Source of the DNA: Niveispirillum irakense DSM 11586
GTDB lineage: Bacteria; Pseudomonadota; Alphaproteobacteria; Azospirillales; Azospirillaceae
Direction of reading: 5' to 3'
DNA: 64,000 nt
Assembly: GCF_000429645.1 (NCBI RefSeq)
Contig: NZ_AUCG01000002.1
Span: 84,526 to 148,525, forward strand
Part shown: piece after piece, positions 8,436-17,072 of the stretch
Numbering within the stretch: the first letter of the stretch is position 1
Layout of the letters: each line of letters starts with the position of its first letter
Program-made: the position numbers and the translations under genes
Notes under the pieces: model-generated
Told to the model about the DNA's origin: nothing
Databases searched by the model: none
What the model saw: only the letters and a program-made list of their open reading frames with translations

Positions 8436-8459
8436 CGACCGGCTTATTCAAGCCGGTCG
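8436..8459 (+). promoter_or_regulatory. 10-bp hairpin at the predicted 5' end of the htpG mRNA
   Basis: CGACCGGCTT (8436-8445) pairs perfectly with AAGCCGGTCG (8450-8459) around the tetraloop ATTC. It would form at the very start of a transcript from the RpoH-like promoter, 30 bases before the ATG. It might stabilise the mRNA; it does not sequester the ribosome site as drawn. Confidence 0.4.
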
Positions 8460-8488
8460 AATGCCGATATTTGCAAATGGTGAGAGAG

Positions 8489-10363
8489 ATGAGCGAGGAA
8501 CGGCTCAGTTTCCAAGCCGAGGTCAGCCGCCTGCTGGATATCGTGGCGCACAGCCTCTACTCGGACAAGGAAGTCTTCCTGCGGGAACTGATCTCCAACG
8601 CATCTGACGCGTGTGACAAGCTGCGCTATGCCGCGCAGACTGATGCCGCGCTGATGCAGGGCGATCCGGACCTGAAAATCCGCCTGTCCGTGGACAAGGA
8701 TGCCGGCACCCTGACCATCGCCGATAATGGCATCGGGATGAACCGTCAGGATCTGGTGGACAATCTGGGCACCATCGCCCGGTCCGGCACGTCCGCCTTT
8801 GTCAAGAACCTGTCGGGCGATGACAAGAAGGATGTCAGCCTGATCGGCCAGTTTGGCGTCGGTTTCTATTCCGCCTTCATGATCGCCGATACGGTGGCGG
8901 TTTATTCCACCCGCGCCGGGGAGGCCCATGGCTGGCTGTGGACCAGCGATGGCAAGGGTAGCTTCACCGTGGCCGAGAGCGCCGATGCGCCGGCGCGGGG
9001 CACCCGGATCGTGCTGCATGTGAAGGCGGACGAGAAGGATTTCCTGGAGGATCACCGGCTGCGGTCGGTGGTGAAGAAATATTCCGACCATATTGCCGTG
9101 CCCATCCTGCTGGGGGATGAGACGGAGTCGGTCAATGCCGCCAACGCGCTGTGGACCCGCTCCAAGTCGGACGTGACGCCGGAGCAGTATAAGGAATTCT
9201 ACCACCATGTCGGGCACAGCTTTGACGAGCCGTGGCTGACCTTGCATTGGCGCGCCGAGGGCGTGATCGAATATACCGGCCTGCTGTTCGTGCCGCAGCA
9301 GCGCCCGTTCGACCTGTTCGACCCGCGCCGTGCGCATCATGTGAAGCTCTATGTCCGCCGCGTCTTCATCACGGACGAGGCGGAAGGGCTGGTGCCCCCC
9401 TATCTGCGCTTCCTGCGCGGCGTGGTGGATAGCGAAGATCTGCCGCTGAATGTCAGCCGCGAGATGCTTCAGCACAATCCGGTGCTGGCCAAGCTGAAGG
9501 CCGGCATCGTCAAGCGCGTGCTGGGTGACCTGAACAAGAAGGCCGCCGATCCCGAACAGGCCGCCGATTATGCCCGCTTCTGGGAAGCCTTTGGCCCTGT
9601 GCTGAAGGAAGGGCTGTACGAGGACTTCACCCACCGCGACGATCTGCTGAAGTTGCTGCGTTTCCGCACCACCGCCAGCAATGGCGACCTGGTGAGCCTG
9701 GAAACCTATATCGGGCGGATGAAGGAAGGGCAGGACGCGCTCTACTACATCACCGGTGAGGATGCGGCGGCCCTGGCCAAAAGCCCGCAGATCGAAGGAT
9801 TCCGCGCCAAGGGCGTGGAAGTGATCCTGCTGACCGATCCGGTGGACGAGTTCTGGCTGGGCTCCGTGCGCGAAGCCCAGGGCAAGGTGTTCAAATCCGT
9901 CACCCGCGGCGGGTCGGACCTGTCCAAGATCAAGGGCACGGACGCTGAGGAAAAGAAGGACGATGCCGAGAAGCCGGCGGAAGGCGATCTCGCCTCCCTC
10001 ACCGCGCTTTTGAAGCTGACGCTGGGCGATGCGGTGAAGGATGTCCGCAAGTCTGAACGGCTGACCGACAGCGCCGTCTGTCTGGTCGCCGATGATGGCG
10101 ACATGGATATCCACCTGCAGCGCCTGCTGAAGCAGCATGGGCAGTTGGGCGATGCCGGTGCCACCCGTGTGCTGGAGATCAACCCCACCCATCCGCTGAT
10201 CCGCCGTCTGGCGGAAAAGGCGAGCCAGGACGGGGCGGCCACAGCGCTGGAGGATGCAGCCTTCCTGTTGCTGGACCAGGCCCGCATCGTGGAAGGGGAA
10301 ACCCTGCCCGACCCGGTGGCCTTTGCCCGCCGCATGGCCGCCTTTGTGGAGCGGGGATTGTAA
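8489..10363 (+). CDS. htpG: molecular chaperone HtpG (Hsp90)
   Basis: A 624-residue cytoplasmic Hsp90 that folds clients using ATP. The N-terminal GHKL ATPase shows EVFLRELISNASDACDKLR, the ADNGIGM motif and GQFGVGFYSAFM; the middle domain has ESVNAANALWTR, LFDPRRAHHVKLYVRRVFI and the client/ATPase segment EDLPLNVSREMLQ; the C-terminal dimerisation domain is complete. A TTG at 8405 would add 28 implausible residues, whereas the ATG at 8489 begins the conserved MSEERLSFQAEVSRLL. Probably heat-inducible, judged from the promoter candidate upstream. Monocistronic. Confidence 0.97.
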   Translation: MSEERLSFQAEVSRLLDIVAHSLYSDKEVFLRELISNASDACDKLRYAAQTDAALMQGDPDLKIRLSVDKDAGTLTIADNGIGMNRQDLVDNLGTIARSGTSAFVKNLSGDDKKDVSLIGQFGVGFYSAFMIADTVAVYSTRAGEAHGWLWTSDGKGSFTVAESADAPARGTRIVLHVKADEKDFLEDHRLRSVVKKYSDHIAVPILLGDETESVNAANALWTRSKSDVTPEQYKEFYHHVGHSFDEPWLTLHWRAEGVIEYTGLLFVPQQRPFDLFDPRRAHHVKLYVRRVFITDEAEGLVPPYLRFLRGVVDSEDLPLNVSREMLQHNPVLAKLKAGIVKRVLGDLNKKAADPEQAADYARFWEAFGPVLKEGLYEDFTHRDDLLKLLRFRTTASNGDLVSLETYIGRMKEGQDALYYITGEDAAALAKSPQIEGFRAKGVEVILLTDPVDEFWLGSVREAQGKVFKSVTRGGSDLSKIKGTDAEEKKDDAEKPAEGDLASLTALLKLTLGDAVKDVRKSERLTDSAVCLVADDGDMDIHLQRLLKQHGQLGDAGATRVLEINPTHPLIRRLAEKASQDGAATALEDAAFLLLDQARIVEGETLPDPVAFARRMAAFVERGL

Positions 10364-10388
10364 GGTTTAGATCGCCCTCACATTGTTG

Positions 10389-10480
10389 TGCCTCCCCCGC
10401 GAAAGCGGGGGTCTAGGGGCCAAGGGCACCAATGCGTGGTTCTTGGTGGCCCCTGGATCCCCGCTTTCGCGGGGAAGGCA
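10389..10480. repeat. bipartite hairpin repeat, copy 1
   Basis: The left arm CCCCCGCGAAAGCGGGGG (10394-10411) and the right arm CCCCGCTTTCGCGGGG (10459-10474) are each a hairpin, and the arms are also inverted repeats of each other, extending to TGGCCCCTGGATCC and to TGCCT/AGGCA ends. About 24 bases separate them. The same design recurs at 14836 and 23968. It lies between the convergent htpG and Nudix genes and may end transcription. It resembles REP/MITE-like repeats common in alphaproteobacteria. Confidence 0.85.
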
Positions 10481-10564
10481 GCCCTATCCACAAGGAATAA
10501 GTCAGTCCCTTCACGGGAACGGCGATAAAAGAGGCTTCACCTTAAACCGTGCACCCTCCAGGCC

Positions 10565-11422
10565 CTACACCGCCCCCCGCAGTCCCCGGCACAGGGCGAT
10601 GTAATCCGGATGGTCCGGGGTCAGCCAGCCATGGCGGATCAGGAAGTCGATCACCACCAGATTGACGTTGAACTTCCAGTCATCGCTGTCCCGCACGCTG
10701 GCGGCCACCTCATCCAGCGGCCAGAGCTCGAATCGTTCCACCTCGCCATCGGTATTGCGGGGGATGAAATCCTCGTCCAGTTCCAGGTCGTAGGTGAACA
10801 GATAGTCGGGCTTCAGGCCGCTTTTCTTCTCCATCACATAATGGATGATCCCGACCGGGCGGGCCTGACGCGCCAGTTCGGGCGGCAGATCGGCTTCTTC
10901 CCGCGCTTCCTTCAGCAGATTGTCAGTCAGGCTCAAGCCCGCCGGCTGCCCGCCGGCGACCAGATTGTCGTACTGGCCGGGGGCGATGCCGCGATCCATG
11001 GCGCGTTTGCCGACCCAGAGATGGATACCATCCCGGCGGCGCACGAAACCGTTAATATGCAGCCCATAGGCATTGATGCCGAAAAAGGGGACGGCGGCAC
11101 GGTCGATCCGCAGCAGCGGTTCCGCCCCCCAGCTTGTCAGCACCGGATACATCTCCCGCCGCAGGGGTGGCAGCGCGCCAGCGGCCACCAGCCCTTCCAG
11201 CATCTGGGCCAGGGCGATGGTGCGGGCGTCCGGATCGGTTAGCGTCGGATCAAGTGTCAGATCCTCCCCTTCCGCCAGGAACGGGTGACCCAGGGCCAGC
11301 AACCGGTCGCGGAAGGCCGGCCGGACCCAGCCGACATCATGCCCCGCGACCCGGAAGCGCCGGAACCCGGAAAGGTCATGACGGTTGCAGGCCTGGATGT
11401 GGCGCAGGAAACCTGTAGGCAT
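10565..11422 (-). CDS. Nudix hydrolase with DUF4743 N-terminal domain
   Basis: A 285-residue protein of the thiamine-pyrophosphokinase-related Nudix group (as in yeast Tnr3): an N-terminal DUF4743 domain (about 1-125), then a Nudix domain (about 125-270). The Nudix box reads GGQPAGLSLTDNLLKEAREE; the first Glu of the consensus is Leu and the Arg is Lys, while the metal-binding EAREE part is intact. Such enzymes cleave oxidised thiamine diphosphate or related diphosphates. Its start lies 14 bases after the MFS gene stop, so the two form an operon. Confidence 0.87.
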   Translation of the reverse strand: MPTGFLRHIQACNRHDLSGFRRFRVAGHDVGWVRPAFRDRLLALGHPFLAEGEDLTLDPTLTDPDARTIALAQMLEGLVAAGALPPLRREMYPVLTSWGAEPLLRIDRAAVPFFGINAYGLHINGFVRRRDGIHLWVGKRAMDRGIAPGQYDNLVAGGQPAGLSLTDNLLKEAREEADLPPELARQARPVGIIHYVMEKKSGLKPDYLFTYDLELDEDFIPRNTDGEVERFELWPLDEVAASVRDSDDWKFNVNLVVIDFLIRHGWLTPDHPDYIALCRGLRGAV

Positions 11423-11436
11423 CGCACTCTCCCTTA

Positions 11437-12711
11437 TCAGGCGCTTTCCGCCGGGATGGGGGCCGAAACGGGGGTGGGTGTCGGGGTTCGGCGCAGGGCC
11501 CAGGCGGCAATAAACACCGCCAGGACCAGCATGGCCCCGCCAAAATAGAAGGGCATGCCGGGGATGGGCACTGTCGCACCCGTTGCCGTGAAGCGAGCGA
11601 ACAGTTCCGCCCCGATCAGGGGCGCGAAGATGAAGGTCAGGCTCTGCACGCTGGCCAGCGCGCCCTGGACCGATCCCTGTTCATCGGCGCCCACGGTGCG
11701 GGACACCACGCTCTGGATGGCGGGGGAGCTGATGCCGCTCATCGCATGGACCAGGATGAAACTGTAGAAGAACAGGCCGCCCGTGGCGCTGCCATAGCCG
11801 ATATAGGCGATGGCCTCCAGCGACAGGCCCAGCAGGATGGTTTTCGGTTCCCCCAGCCCGCGCACGATGCGGGAGATCAGCACCCCCTGCACAATGGCGG
11901 TGGCCAGCCCGACGGCGGCCAGCGACAGGCCGTTATCCAACTCCCCCCAGCCATAGCGCTTGGTGGTGTACAGCACCCAGACGGTCTGCAGGATACCCAT
12001 GGCCAGCACGGCACAGGTGCGCGAAGCGGCCAGCCCCAGCACGGCGGGATGGCGGGCCAGCGCCTTCAGGCTGCCGATGGGGTTGGCACGCCGCCAACTG
12101 AAGGGGCGGCGGTTGGCGGGGGCCAGCGACTCGGGCAGGACGAACAGGCCGTAGAGGAAATTCAGCCCCGCCAGCCCGGCCGCGACCATGAAGGGCAGGC
12201 GCAGATGGATTTCCCCCAGCAATCCGCCCAGGGCCGGCCCGGCGATGAAGCCGATGCCGAAGGCCGCCCCCACCATGCCGAAATTCCGCGCCCGGTTCTC
12301 CGGCCCGGAAATGTCGGCGATATAGGCATTGGCGGCGGTGATATTGGCTGCCGTCAGCCCGGCGATCAGGCGCGCCGCCAGCAGCCAGCCCAGCCCCGGC
12401 GCAAAGGCCATGAAAAGCTGGTCGATCCCGGCCCCGGCCACCGATGCCAGGATCACTTTGCGCCGGCCGAACCGGTCCGACAGCGCCCCCAGCACGGGTG
12501 CAAACAGGAACTGCATGATGGAGAAGCTGGCCACCATCAGCCCCAGCCACCAGGCCGCCGATGCATCGTCGGCGGAAAAATGCTGCACCAGGGCCGGCAT
12601 CACCGGGATCACCAGCCCGAAGGTCAGCACATCCAGGAAAATGGTGACCAGGATGAAAGGGATACCGGCCTGACGGCGCGGGCTTCTGGCATCGGTGGCA
12701 GGGTGGGACAT
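11437..12711 (-). CDS. MFS drug-efflux-type transporter (TetA/TCR family)
   Basis: A 424-residue inner-membrane transporter with 12 predicted helices. The first loop has the MFS signature [12 protein letters not shown] (about 70-81), the motif-C-like [13 protein letters not shown] lies near 135, and helix 1 carries the family's [15 protein letters not shown]. Length and motifs match proton-coupled tetracycline/multidrug exporters (DHA1), but substrate is unknown. A longer frame reaches 12819; the ATG at 12711 gives the normal N-terminus [14 protein letters not shown]. First gene of a two-gene unit with the Nudix hydrolase. Confidence 0.88.
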   Translation of the reverse strand: MSHPATDARSPRRQAGIPFILVTIFLDVLTFGLVIPVMPALVQHFSADDASAAWWLGLMVASFSIMQFLFAPVLGALSDRFGRRKVILASVAGAGIDQLFMAFAPGLGWLLAARLIAGLTAANITAANAYIADISGPENRARNFGMVGAAFGIGFIAGPALGGLLGEIHLRLPFMVAAGLAGLNFLYGLFVLPESLAPANRRPFSWRRANPIGSLKALARHPAVLGLAASRTCAVLAMGILQTVWVLYTTKRYGWGELDNGLSLAAVGLATAIVQGVLISRIVRGLGEPKTILLGLSLEAIAYIGYGSATGGLFFYSFILVHAMSGISSPAIQSVVSRTVGADEQGSVQGALASVQSLTFIFAPLIGAELFARFTATGATVPIPGMPFYFGGAMLVLAVFIAAWALRRTPTPTPVSAPIPAESA

Positions 12712-12880
12712 GCTGGTTTCCGGCTGTATCGGCTGCGGCGGACATATAGCAGAAGCCCAAGGGGCCGTCGCGCCACGGCTGCGCCCCATCCAGGCTGCGG
12801 GCACGCTTAAATGCGGCATGCGGACGCTTTATCGCGGTCCCCCCTGGGCGACGGGCCGGGGACGCGCTATATCAGGGCCC

Positions 12881-13072
12881 ATGAGCGGAATATTGATCAT
12901 CCTCATGGTTGCGGCGATGCTGGCCACGCTTGGCGTGCTGGTGGTCGGCCTGTTTGCCATGGCCCGTGGTGGCGAGTTCAATGCCAAGCATGGCAATCGC
13001 CTGATGTGGTGGCGCGTGCGCCTGCAGGTGGCGGCCCTGGTGCTGTTCGCCCTGGCCTTCATGGCCTCGTGA
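12881..13072 (+). CDS. twin transmembrane helix small protein
   Basis: A 63-residue inner-membrane protein with two helices (about 3-24 and 46-62) joined by the short loop ARGGEFNAKHGNRLMWWR. This HIG1-like small protein is typically found just ahead of the PduO-type cobalamin adenosyltransferase and the ETF genes in alphaproteobacteria, exactly as here. The start ATG is at 12881. The gap to the next gene is 13 bases, so they are co-transcribed. Role unknown; HIG1 relatives in mitochondria assist respiratory complexes, which would fit the ETF neighbourhood. Confidence 0.88.
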   Translation: MSGILIILMVAAMLATLGVLVVGLFAMARGGEFNAKHGNRLMWWRVRLQVAALVLFALAFMAS

Positions 13073-13085
13073 CGGGACCGCACCC

Positions 13086-13676
13086 ATGGTGAAGCTGAAC
13101 CGTATCTACACCCGTGGCGGTGACAAAGGGGCCACATCCCTGGGCGATGGCAGCCGCGTGCCCAAGCATGATCCGCGCGTGGCCGCCTATGGCACGGTGG
13201 ACGAGGCGAATGCCGTGCTGGGGTTGGCGCGCCTTCATACCTGTGTGCCGGGGGCGGGGGCGCTGTTGGCCGATGCCGACGCCATGCTGGCCCGCATCCA
13301 GAATGATCTGTTCGACTTAGGTGCCGATCTCTGCACCCCGGAACAGGAAAACCCGCCCTATCCGCCGCTGCGCATCATTGATGCCCAGGTGGACAGGCTG
13401 GAGGCGGAAATTGACCGCATGAATGCGGAACTGGCGCCGCTGAACAGCTTCATCCTGCCTGGTGGCAGCCCGGCTTCCGCCTATCTGCATCAGGCGCGCA
13501 CCGTCATCCGCCGTGCAGAACGGGAAATGACCCTGGCGGCGCAGACAATCAGCATCGGCGCACCGGCGCTGAAATATGCCAATCGCCTGTCCGATCACCT
13601 GTTCGTGATGGCGCGCTATCTGAACGATAAGGGCGCTGCCGACATCCTCTGGGTACCGGGCCTGACCCGCGGCTGA
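13086..13676 (+). CDS. cob(I)alamin adenosyltransferase, PduO type
   Basis: A 196-residue enzyme that transfers the adenosyl group of ATP to cob(I)alamin to make coenzyme B12. The N-terminal YTRGGDKGATSLGDGSRVPK with the ATP-binding TRxGDxGxT element, then VDEANAVLGLAR and the C-terminal NRLSDHLFVMARY are all diagnostic. Starts 13 bases after the twin-TM gene. A 16-bp palindrome directly follows the stop codon. Adenosylcobalamin would serve methylmalonyl-CoA mutase-type enzymes in propionate and odd-chain fatty-acid use. Confidence 0.95.
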   Translation: MVKLNRIYTRGGDKGATSLGDGSRVPKHDPRVAAYGTVDEANAVLGLARLHTCVPGAGALLADADAMLARIQNDLFDLGADLCTPEQENPPYPPLRIIDAQVDRLEAEIDRMNAELAPLNSFILPGGSPASAYLHQARTVIRRAEREMTLAAQTISIGAPALKYANRLSDHLFVMARYLNDKGAADILWVPGLTRG

Positions 13677-13678
13677 GT

Positions 13679-13694
13679 GTCACCATGTGGTGAC
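13679..13694. promoter_or_regulatory. palindrome GTCACCA-TG-TGGTGAC
   Basis: A perfect 7-bp inverted repeat with a two-base centre, placed two bases after the adenosyltransferase stop. It could act as an operator for the etfBA transcript or as a small hairpin; no U-run follows. Confidence 0.3.
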
Positions 13695-13739
13695 GCGGGG
13701 GAGGCTTGCATTTTCGCGCGGCGTGATTATCATTTTACC

Positions 13740-13749
13740 ATTACGTAAT
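13740..13749. promoter_or_regulatory. palindrome ATTACGTAAT upstream of etfB
   Basis: A perfect 10-bp palindrome within an AT-rich pocket of the 393-base gap between the adenosyltransferase and etfB. Short AT-rich palindromes of this kind are typical repressor sites; no regulator can be named. The rest of the gap (13750-13909) holds no gene that I can support. Confidence 0.3.
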
Positions 13750-13909
13750 CGTAAGCCGAATGGGCCGATGCGACCGATTATTTCGTGTCCCGGCAGGAGA
13801 GGTGAACGAAGGAAAGGAACGGGTTTTTGGGTCTTTCGTCGACGCTGTGACTGTGATTTGGCGTGAAATGGAAAGGAAATTTCGTAAATCCATTTCACCG
13901 CGCATTCTA

Positions 13910-13939
13910 TTGACAGGTGCAGTGCAGCAATCCTATTTT
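13910..13939 (+). promoter_or_regulatory. candidate sigma-70 promoter of etfBA
   Basis: A perfect TTGACA (13910-13915) is followed after 18 bases by TATTTT (13934-13939), about 130 bases before the etfB ATG. This is the best -35 box in the window. Confidence 0.55.
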
Positions 13940-14069
13940 CCAGGCCGATTTTTTACGGGCTGGACGACGGGCGGCGAATGCCCAATCCTGTGCCTCAACG
14001 CAAGGCTGAAAGCCGGAGATGGGGCGGGTGTCCTCACCCGTTACCTGATGCAAAGCTAGGGGATCGCCA

Positions 14070-14819
14070 ATGAAAGTCCTTGTCGCTGTCAAGCGCGTGG
14101 TTGACTACAACGTTAAGGTCCGTGTGAAGGCGGATGGTAGCGGTGTCGAGCTTGCGAACGTGAAGATGTCGATGAACCCGTTCGACGAGATCGCCGTGGA
14201 AGAGGCGGTGCGTCTGAAGGAAGCGGGCAAGGCGACGGAAATCATCGTCGTCTCCATCGGGCCGACGGCAGCGCAGGAGACGATCCGCACCGGTCTCGCC
14301 ATGGGTGGTGACCGGGGCGTGCTGGTCCAGACCGATGCCGAGGTGCAGCCGCTGGCCGTCGCCAAGCTGCTGAAGGCCGTCGTCGCGAAGGAAAGCCCCG
14401 ATCTGGTGATCCTGGGCAAGCAGGCCATTGATGATGACAGCAACCAGACCGGTCAGGCGCTGGCGGCGCTGCTGGGCTGGGGCCAGGGGACGTTCGCGTC
14501 CAAGGTGGTTCCGGGCGACGGCAAGATGGCCGTGACGCGCGAGATCGACGGCGGCCTGGAGACGGTGGACCTGAAGCTGCCGGCGGTGGTGACCACCGAC
14601 CTGCGCCTGAACGAGCCGCGCTATGCCTCCCTGCCCAACATCATGAAGGCGAAGAAGAAGCCGATTGAGGTGCTGGACCCGGCGGGCCTGGGGGTGGACA
14701 TCACCCCGCGCCTGACCACGCTGAAGGTGGCCGAGCCGCCCAAGCGCAAGGGCGGCGTGAAGGTTGCCAGCGTGGCCGAACTGGTCGCGAAGCTGCGCGA
14801 CGAAGCGCGCGTGATCTGA
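14070..14819 (+). CDS. etfB: electron transfer flavoprotein beta subunit
   Basis: A 249-residue subunit that binds AMP and, with EtfA, passes electrons from acyl-CoA dehydrogenases to ETF-ubiquinone oxidoreductase. Diagnostic segments are [53 protein letters not shown] near residue 113 and the C-terminal signature [23 protein letters not shown] at 14070. The gap to etfA is 156 bases and contains a hairpin repeat, which is unusual because etfB and etfA are normally nearly adjacent. Confidence 0.97.
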   Translation: MKVLVAVKRVVDYNVKVRVKADGSGVELANVKMSMNPFDEIAVEEAVRLKEAGKATEIIVVSIGPTAAQETIRTGLAMGGDRGVLVQTDAEVQPLAVAKLLKAVVAKESPDLVILGKQAIDDDSNQTGQALAALLGWGQGTFASKVVPGDGKMAVTREIDGGLETVDLKLPAVVTTDLRLNEPRYASLPNIMKAKKKPIEVLDPAGLGVDITPRLTTLKVAEPPKRKGGVKVASVAELVAKLRDEARVI

Positions 14820-14835
14820 GCAAGGCTGCCCCTCG

Positions 14836-14925
14836 CTGCTTTCCCCGCGTAAGCGGGGATCCAGGGGGGATGATCGCAACGTCGGCGCCTGTGGCCCTGG
14901 ATCCCCGCTTACGCGGGGGCGGCAG
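14836..14925. repeat. bipartite hairpin repeat, copy 2 (between etfB and etfA)
   Basis: The left arm carries CCCCGCGTAAGCGGGG followed by ATCCAGGG; the right arm is its inverted copy CCCTGGATCCCCGCTTACGC. The ends CTGC/GCAG also pair. It is the same architecture as at 10389 and 23968 but with GTAA rather than GAAA at the hairpin centre. It may act as a partial transcription block or an mRNA-stabilising element between two subunits of one complex. Confidence 0.85.
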
Positions 14926-14975
14926 GTTGAGCAGGGGACAAGGTGGCGCCCCCTTAGAATTCCGATGAGGATGTC

Positions 14976-15914
14976 ATGAGCATTCTGGTAATCGCCGAAC
15001 CCTCCACCGGCGCTGTGAAGAAGCCGACCCTGACGACGCTGGGTGCGGCGGCGAAGATCGGTGGGGAAACCCATGTGCTGGTCGTCGGTCAGGGCGTGGC
15101 GGATGCCGCCAAGGCCGCTGCTGCTGCTGCCGGCGTGACCAAGGCCCTGGTCGCCGATGGGGCTGAATATGCCCAGGGGCTGGCCGAGAATCTGGCCCCG
15201 CTGGTGGTGGCAGCCGTGAAGGCAGGTGGCTATGGCCATGTGCTGTTCCCGGCCACGACCTTTGGCAAAAATCTGGCGCCGCGCGTGGCGGCCTTGCTGG
15301 ATGTGCAGCAGATCAGCGAGATCAGCGGCGTCGTGTCTGCCGACACGTTCGAACGGCCGATCTATGCCGGCAACGCGATTGCCACGGTGCAGTCGGCGGA
15401 TGCGATCAAGGTCATCACCGTGCGCGGCACCGCGTTTGAGGCGGCGGGCGAGACCGGCGGGGCCGGTGCGGTGGAAAGCCTGTCGGGCACCGGCGATGCC
15501 GGCTTGTCCAGCTTTGTCGGCGCGGAACTGACCAAGTCAGAACGCCCGGAACTGACCTCGGCCCGCGTGATCGTGTCGGGTGGCCGTGGCATGCAGTCGG
15601 GCGACAATTTCCCGATGCTGGACGCGCTGGCCGACAAGCTGGGCGCCGCCGTGGGTGCATCGCGCGCGGCAGTGGATGCCGGTTTCGTGCCCAACGATTA
15701 TCAGGTCGGCCAGACCGGTAAGATCGTGGCCCCGGAACTCTACATCGCCGTCGGTATCTCTGGTGCAATCCAGCATCTGGCCGGCATGAAGGACAGCAAG
15801 GTCATCGTCGCCATCAACAAGGACGAAGAGGCCCCGATGTTCCAGGTGGCCGATTACGGCATCGTGGGCGATCTGTTCAAGATCGTCCCGGAACTGACTG
15901 AGGCACTGGGTTAA
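14976..15914 (+). CDS. etfA: electron transfer flavoprotein alpha subunit
   Basis: A 312-residue subunit that holds the redox-active FAD of ETF. Its C-terminal FAD domain shows the signature from [18 protein letters not shown] near residue 195, through [20 protein letters not shown] near 225-244 and [20 protein letters not shown], to [19 protein letters not shown]. The N-terminal domain pairs with EtfB. ATG at 14976 after GAGGAT. Followed by hbd 131 bases on. Confidence 0.97.
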   Translation: MSILVIAEPSTGAVKKPTLTTLGAAAKIGGETHVLVVGQGVADAAKAAAAAAGVTKALVADGAEYAQGLAENLAPLVVAAVKAGGYGHVLFPATTFGKNLAPRVAALLDVQQISEISGVVSADTFERPIYAGNAIATVQSADAIKVITVRGTAFEAAGETGGAGAVESLSGTGDAGLSSFVGAELTKSERPELTSARVIVSGGRGMQSGDNFPMLDALADKLGAAVGASRAAVDAGFVPNDYQVGQTGKIVAPELYIAVGISGAIQHLAGMKDSKVIVAINKDEEAPMFQVADYGIVGDLFKIVPELTEALG

Positions 15915-15925
15915 GCCGAAAAGGC

Positions 15926-15949
15926 GGGGAGGGCGCTTTTGTCCTCCCC
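15926..15949 (+). terminator. hairpin between etfA and hbd
   Basis: GGGGAGG (15926-15932) pairs with CCTCCCC (15943-15949), but the bases after it (TGTCCTTTCG) are a poor U-run. It may reduce rather than stop transcription into hbd. Confidence 0.35.
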
Positions 15950-16045
15950 TGTCCTTTCGTCGCGGGGGGCAGGCTGGTCTTTCCGTGGCACATTGGTGCC
16001 AGGAACCGGTTTCCATAATTTCAACCCGATAACGGGGATGGCGTG

Positions 16046-16918
16046 ATGATCGAGAAGGTGGGTGTGATCGGCGCCGGACAGATGGGCAGCGGCATCGCCC
16101 ATGTCTGTGCGGTGTCAGGGCTTCAGGTCGTGCTGTCGGATCTTTCCGCCGACCAGCTTGCCAAGGCTGTGGCCGGGATTGCCAAAAATCTCGACCGGCA
16201 GGTGAGCAAGGGCAAACTGTCGGCTGAGGATAAGGATGCGGCCATGGCCCGCATCACCACCAGCACCGATCTCGCGATCTTCAACGATAGCGATCTGGTG
16301 ATCGAGGCGGCGACCGAAAGCGAAGAGGTCAAGCGCCAGATCCTGAAGGCGCTGGTGCCCAACCTGAAGCCGTCGGCCATCATCGCCACCAACACCTCTT
16401 CCATTTCCATCACCCGTCTGGCTGCCGCGACCGATCGGCCGGCCCAGTTCATCGGCATGCATTTCATGAATCCGGTGCCGGTGATGCAGTTGGTGGAACT
16501 GATCCGGGGCATTGCCACGGATGATGACACGTTCCAGGCCATCAAGGCCCTGACCGTCAAGCTGGGCAAGACGGCGGCGATTGCGGAGGATTTCCCCGCC
16601 TTCATCGTCAACCGCATCCTGCTGCCGATGATCAACGAGGCCGTCTATACGCTGTATGAAGGCGTCGGGTCGGTGGAAGCCATCGACACCGCCATGAAGC
16701 TGGGGGCCAACCACCCGATGGGGCCGCTGGAACTGGCGGATTTCATCGGTCTGGATACCTGCCTGTCCATCATGCAGGTGCTGTATGAGGGGCTGGCGGA
16801 CAGCAAGTACCGCCCGTGCCCGCTGCTGGTGAAATATGTTGAGGCCGGGTGGCTGGGCCGCAAGGTCGGTCGCGGCTTCTATGATTATTCCGGCCCCACC
16901 CCGCGTCCGACGCGGTAA
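16046..16918 (+). CDS. 3-hydroxybutyryl-CoA dehydrogenase
   Basis: A 290-residue NAD(P)-dependent dehydrogenase that interconverts acetoacetyl-CoA and 3-hydroxybutyryl-CoA (Hbd/PaaH family). The Rossmann motif GVIGAGQMGSGIA is at the N-terminus, SSISITRLAAATDRPAQFIG near 120, the catalytic MHFMNPVPVMQLVE with its His near 140, and the C-terminal helical domain with NRILLPMINEAVYTLYEG. The ATG at 16046 is preceded in frame by a GTG at 16043; GGGGAT favours the ATG. Its place behind etfBA is conserved in alphaproteobacteria and ties it to fatty-acid or polyhydroxybutyrate metabolism. Confidence 0.94.
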   Translation: MIEKVGVIGAGQMGSGIAHVCAVSGLQVVLSDLSADQLAKAVAGIAKNLDRQVSKGKLSAEDKDAAMARITTSTDLAIFNDSDLVIEAATESEEVKRQILKALVPNLKPSAIIATNTSSISITRLAAATDRPAQFIGMHFMNPVPVMQLVELIRGIATDDDTFQAIKALTVKLGKTAAIAEDFPAFIVNRILLPMINEAVYTLYEGVGSVEAIDTAMKLGANHPMGPLELADFIGLDTCLSIMQVLYEGLADSKYRPCPLLVKYVEAGWLGRKVGRGFYDYSGPTPRPTR

Positions 16919-16928
16919 GCCCGTGAAA

Positions 16929-16954
16929 GCCACCGGCGACTGTAAGCCGGTGGC
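16929..16954 (+). terminator. 9-bp hairpin after hbd
   Basis: GCCACCGGC (16929-16937) pairs perfectly with GCCGGTGGC (16946-16954), ten bases after the hbd stop. There is no U-run, so it may act with Rho or protect the mRNA end. Confidence 0.4.
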
Positions 16955-17072
16955 GCCCCTCCCCTATCCTGGCAACTGCCAGTTGTTGCTTTGCAACGAA
17001 ATTGGCGGCGAACCGTTAAGTCTTTGATGATAGGCTGTTGACGGGTGCCGAGGGTGCCGGGAGGGGTTTTCC

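Noticed and set aside
8444..10192. Long open frame (582 codons) antisense to htpG
   Set aside because: High-GC codon bias keeps the opposite frame open; composition is rich in Gln, His, Arg and Gly, with no recognisable domain. The same applies to the long antisense frames at 17016-18659, 24164-26164, 34915-36852 and 59096-61045.
10389..10480. CRISPR array or single CRISPR unit at the hairpin repeats
   Set aside because: Only two inverted (not direct) arms occur per site, with no regular spacers and no cas genes in the window.
11437..12711. Tetracycline-resistance determinant
   Set aside because: It has the TetA-like MFS layout, but nothing mobile lies nearby, it forms an operon with a housekeeping-like Nudix gene, and the DHA1 family has many other substrates.
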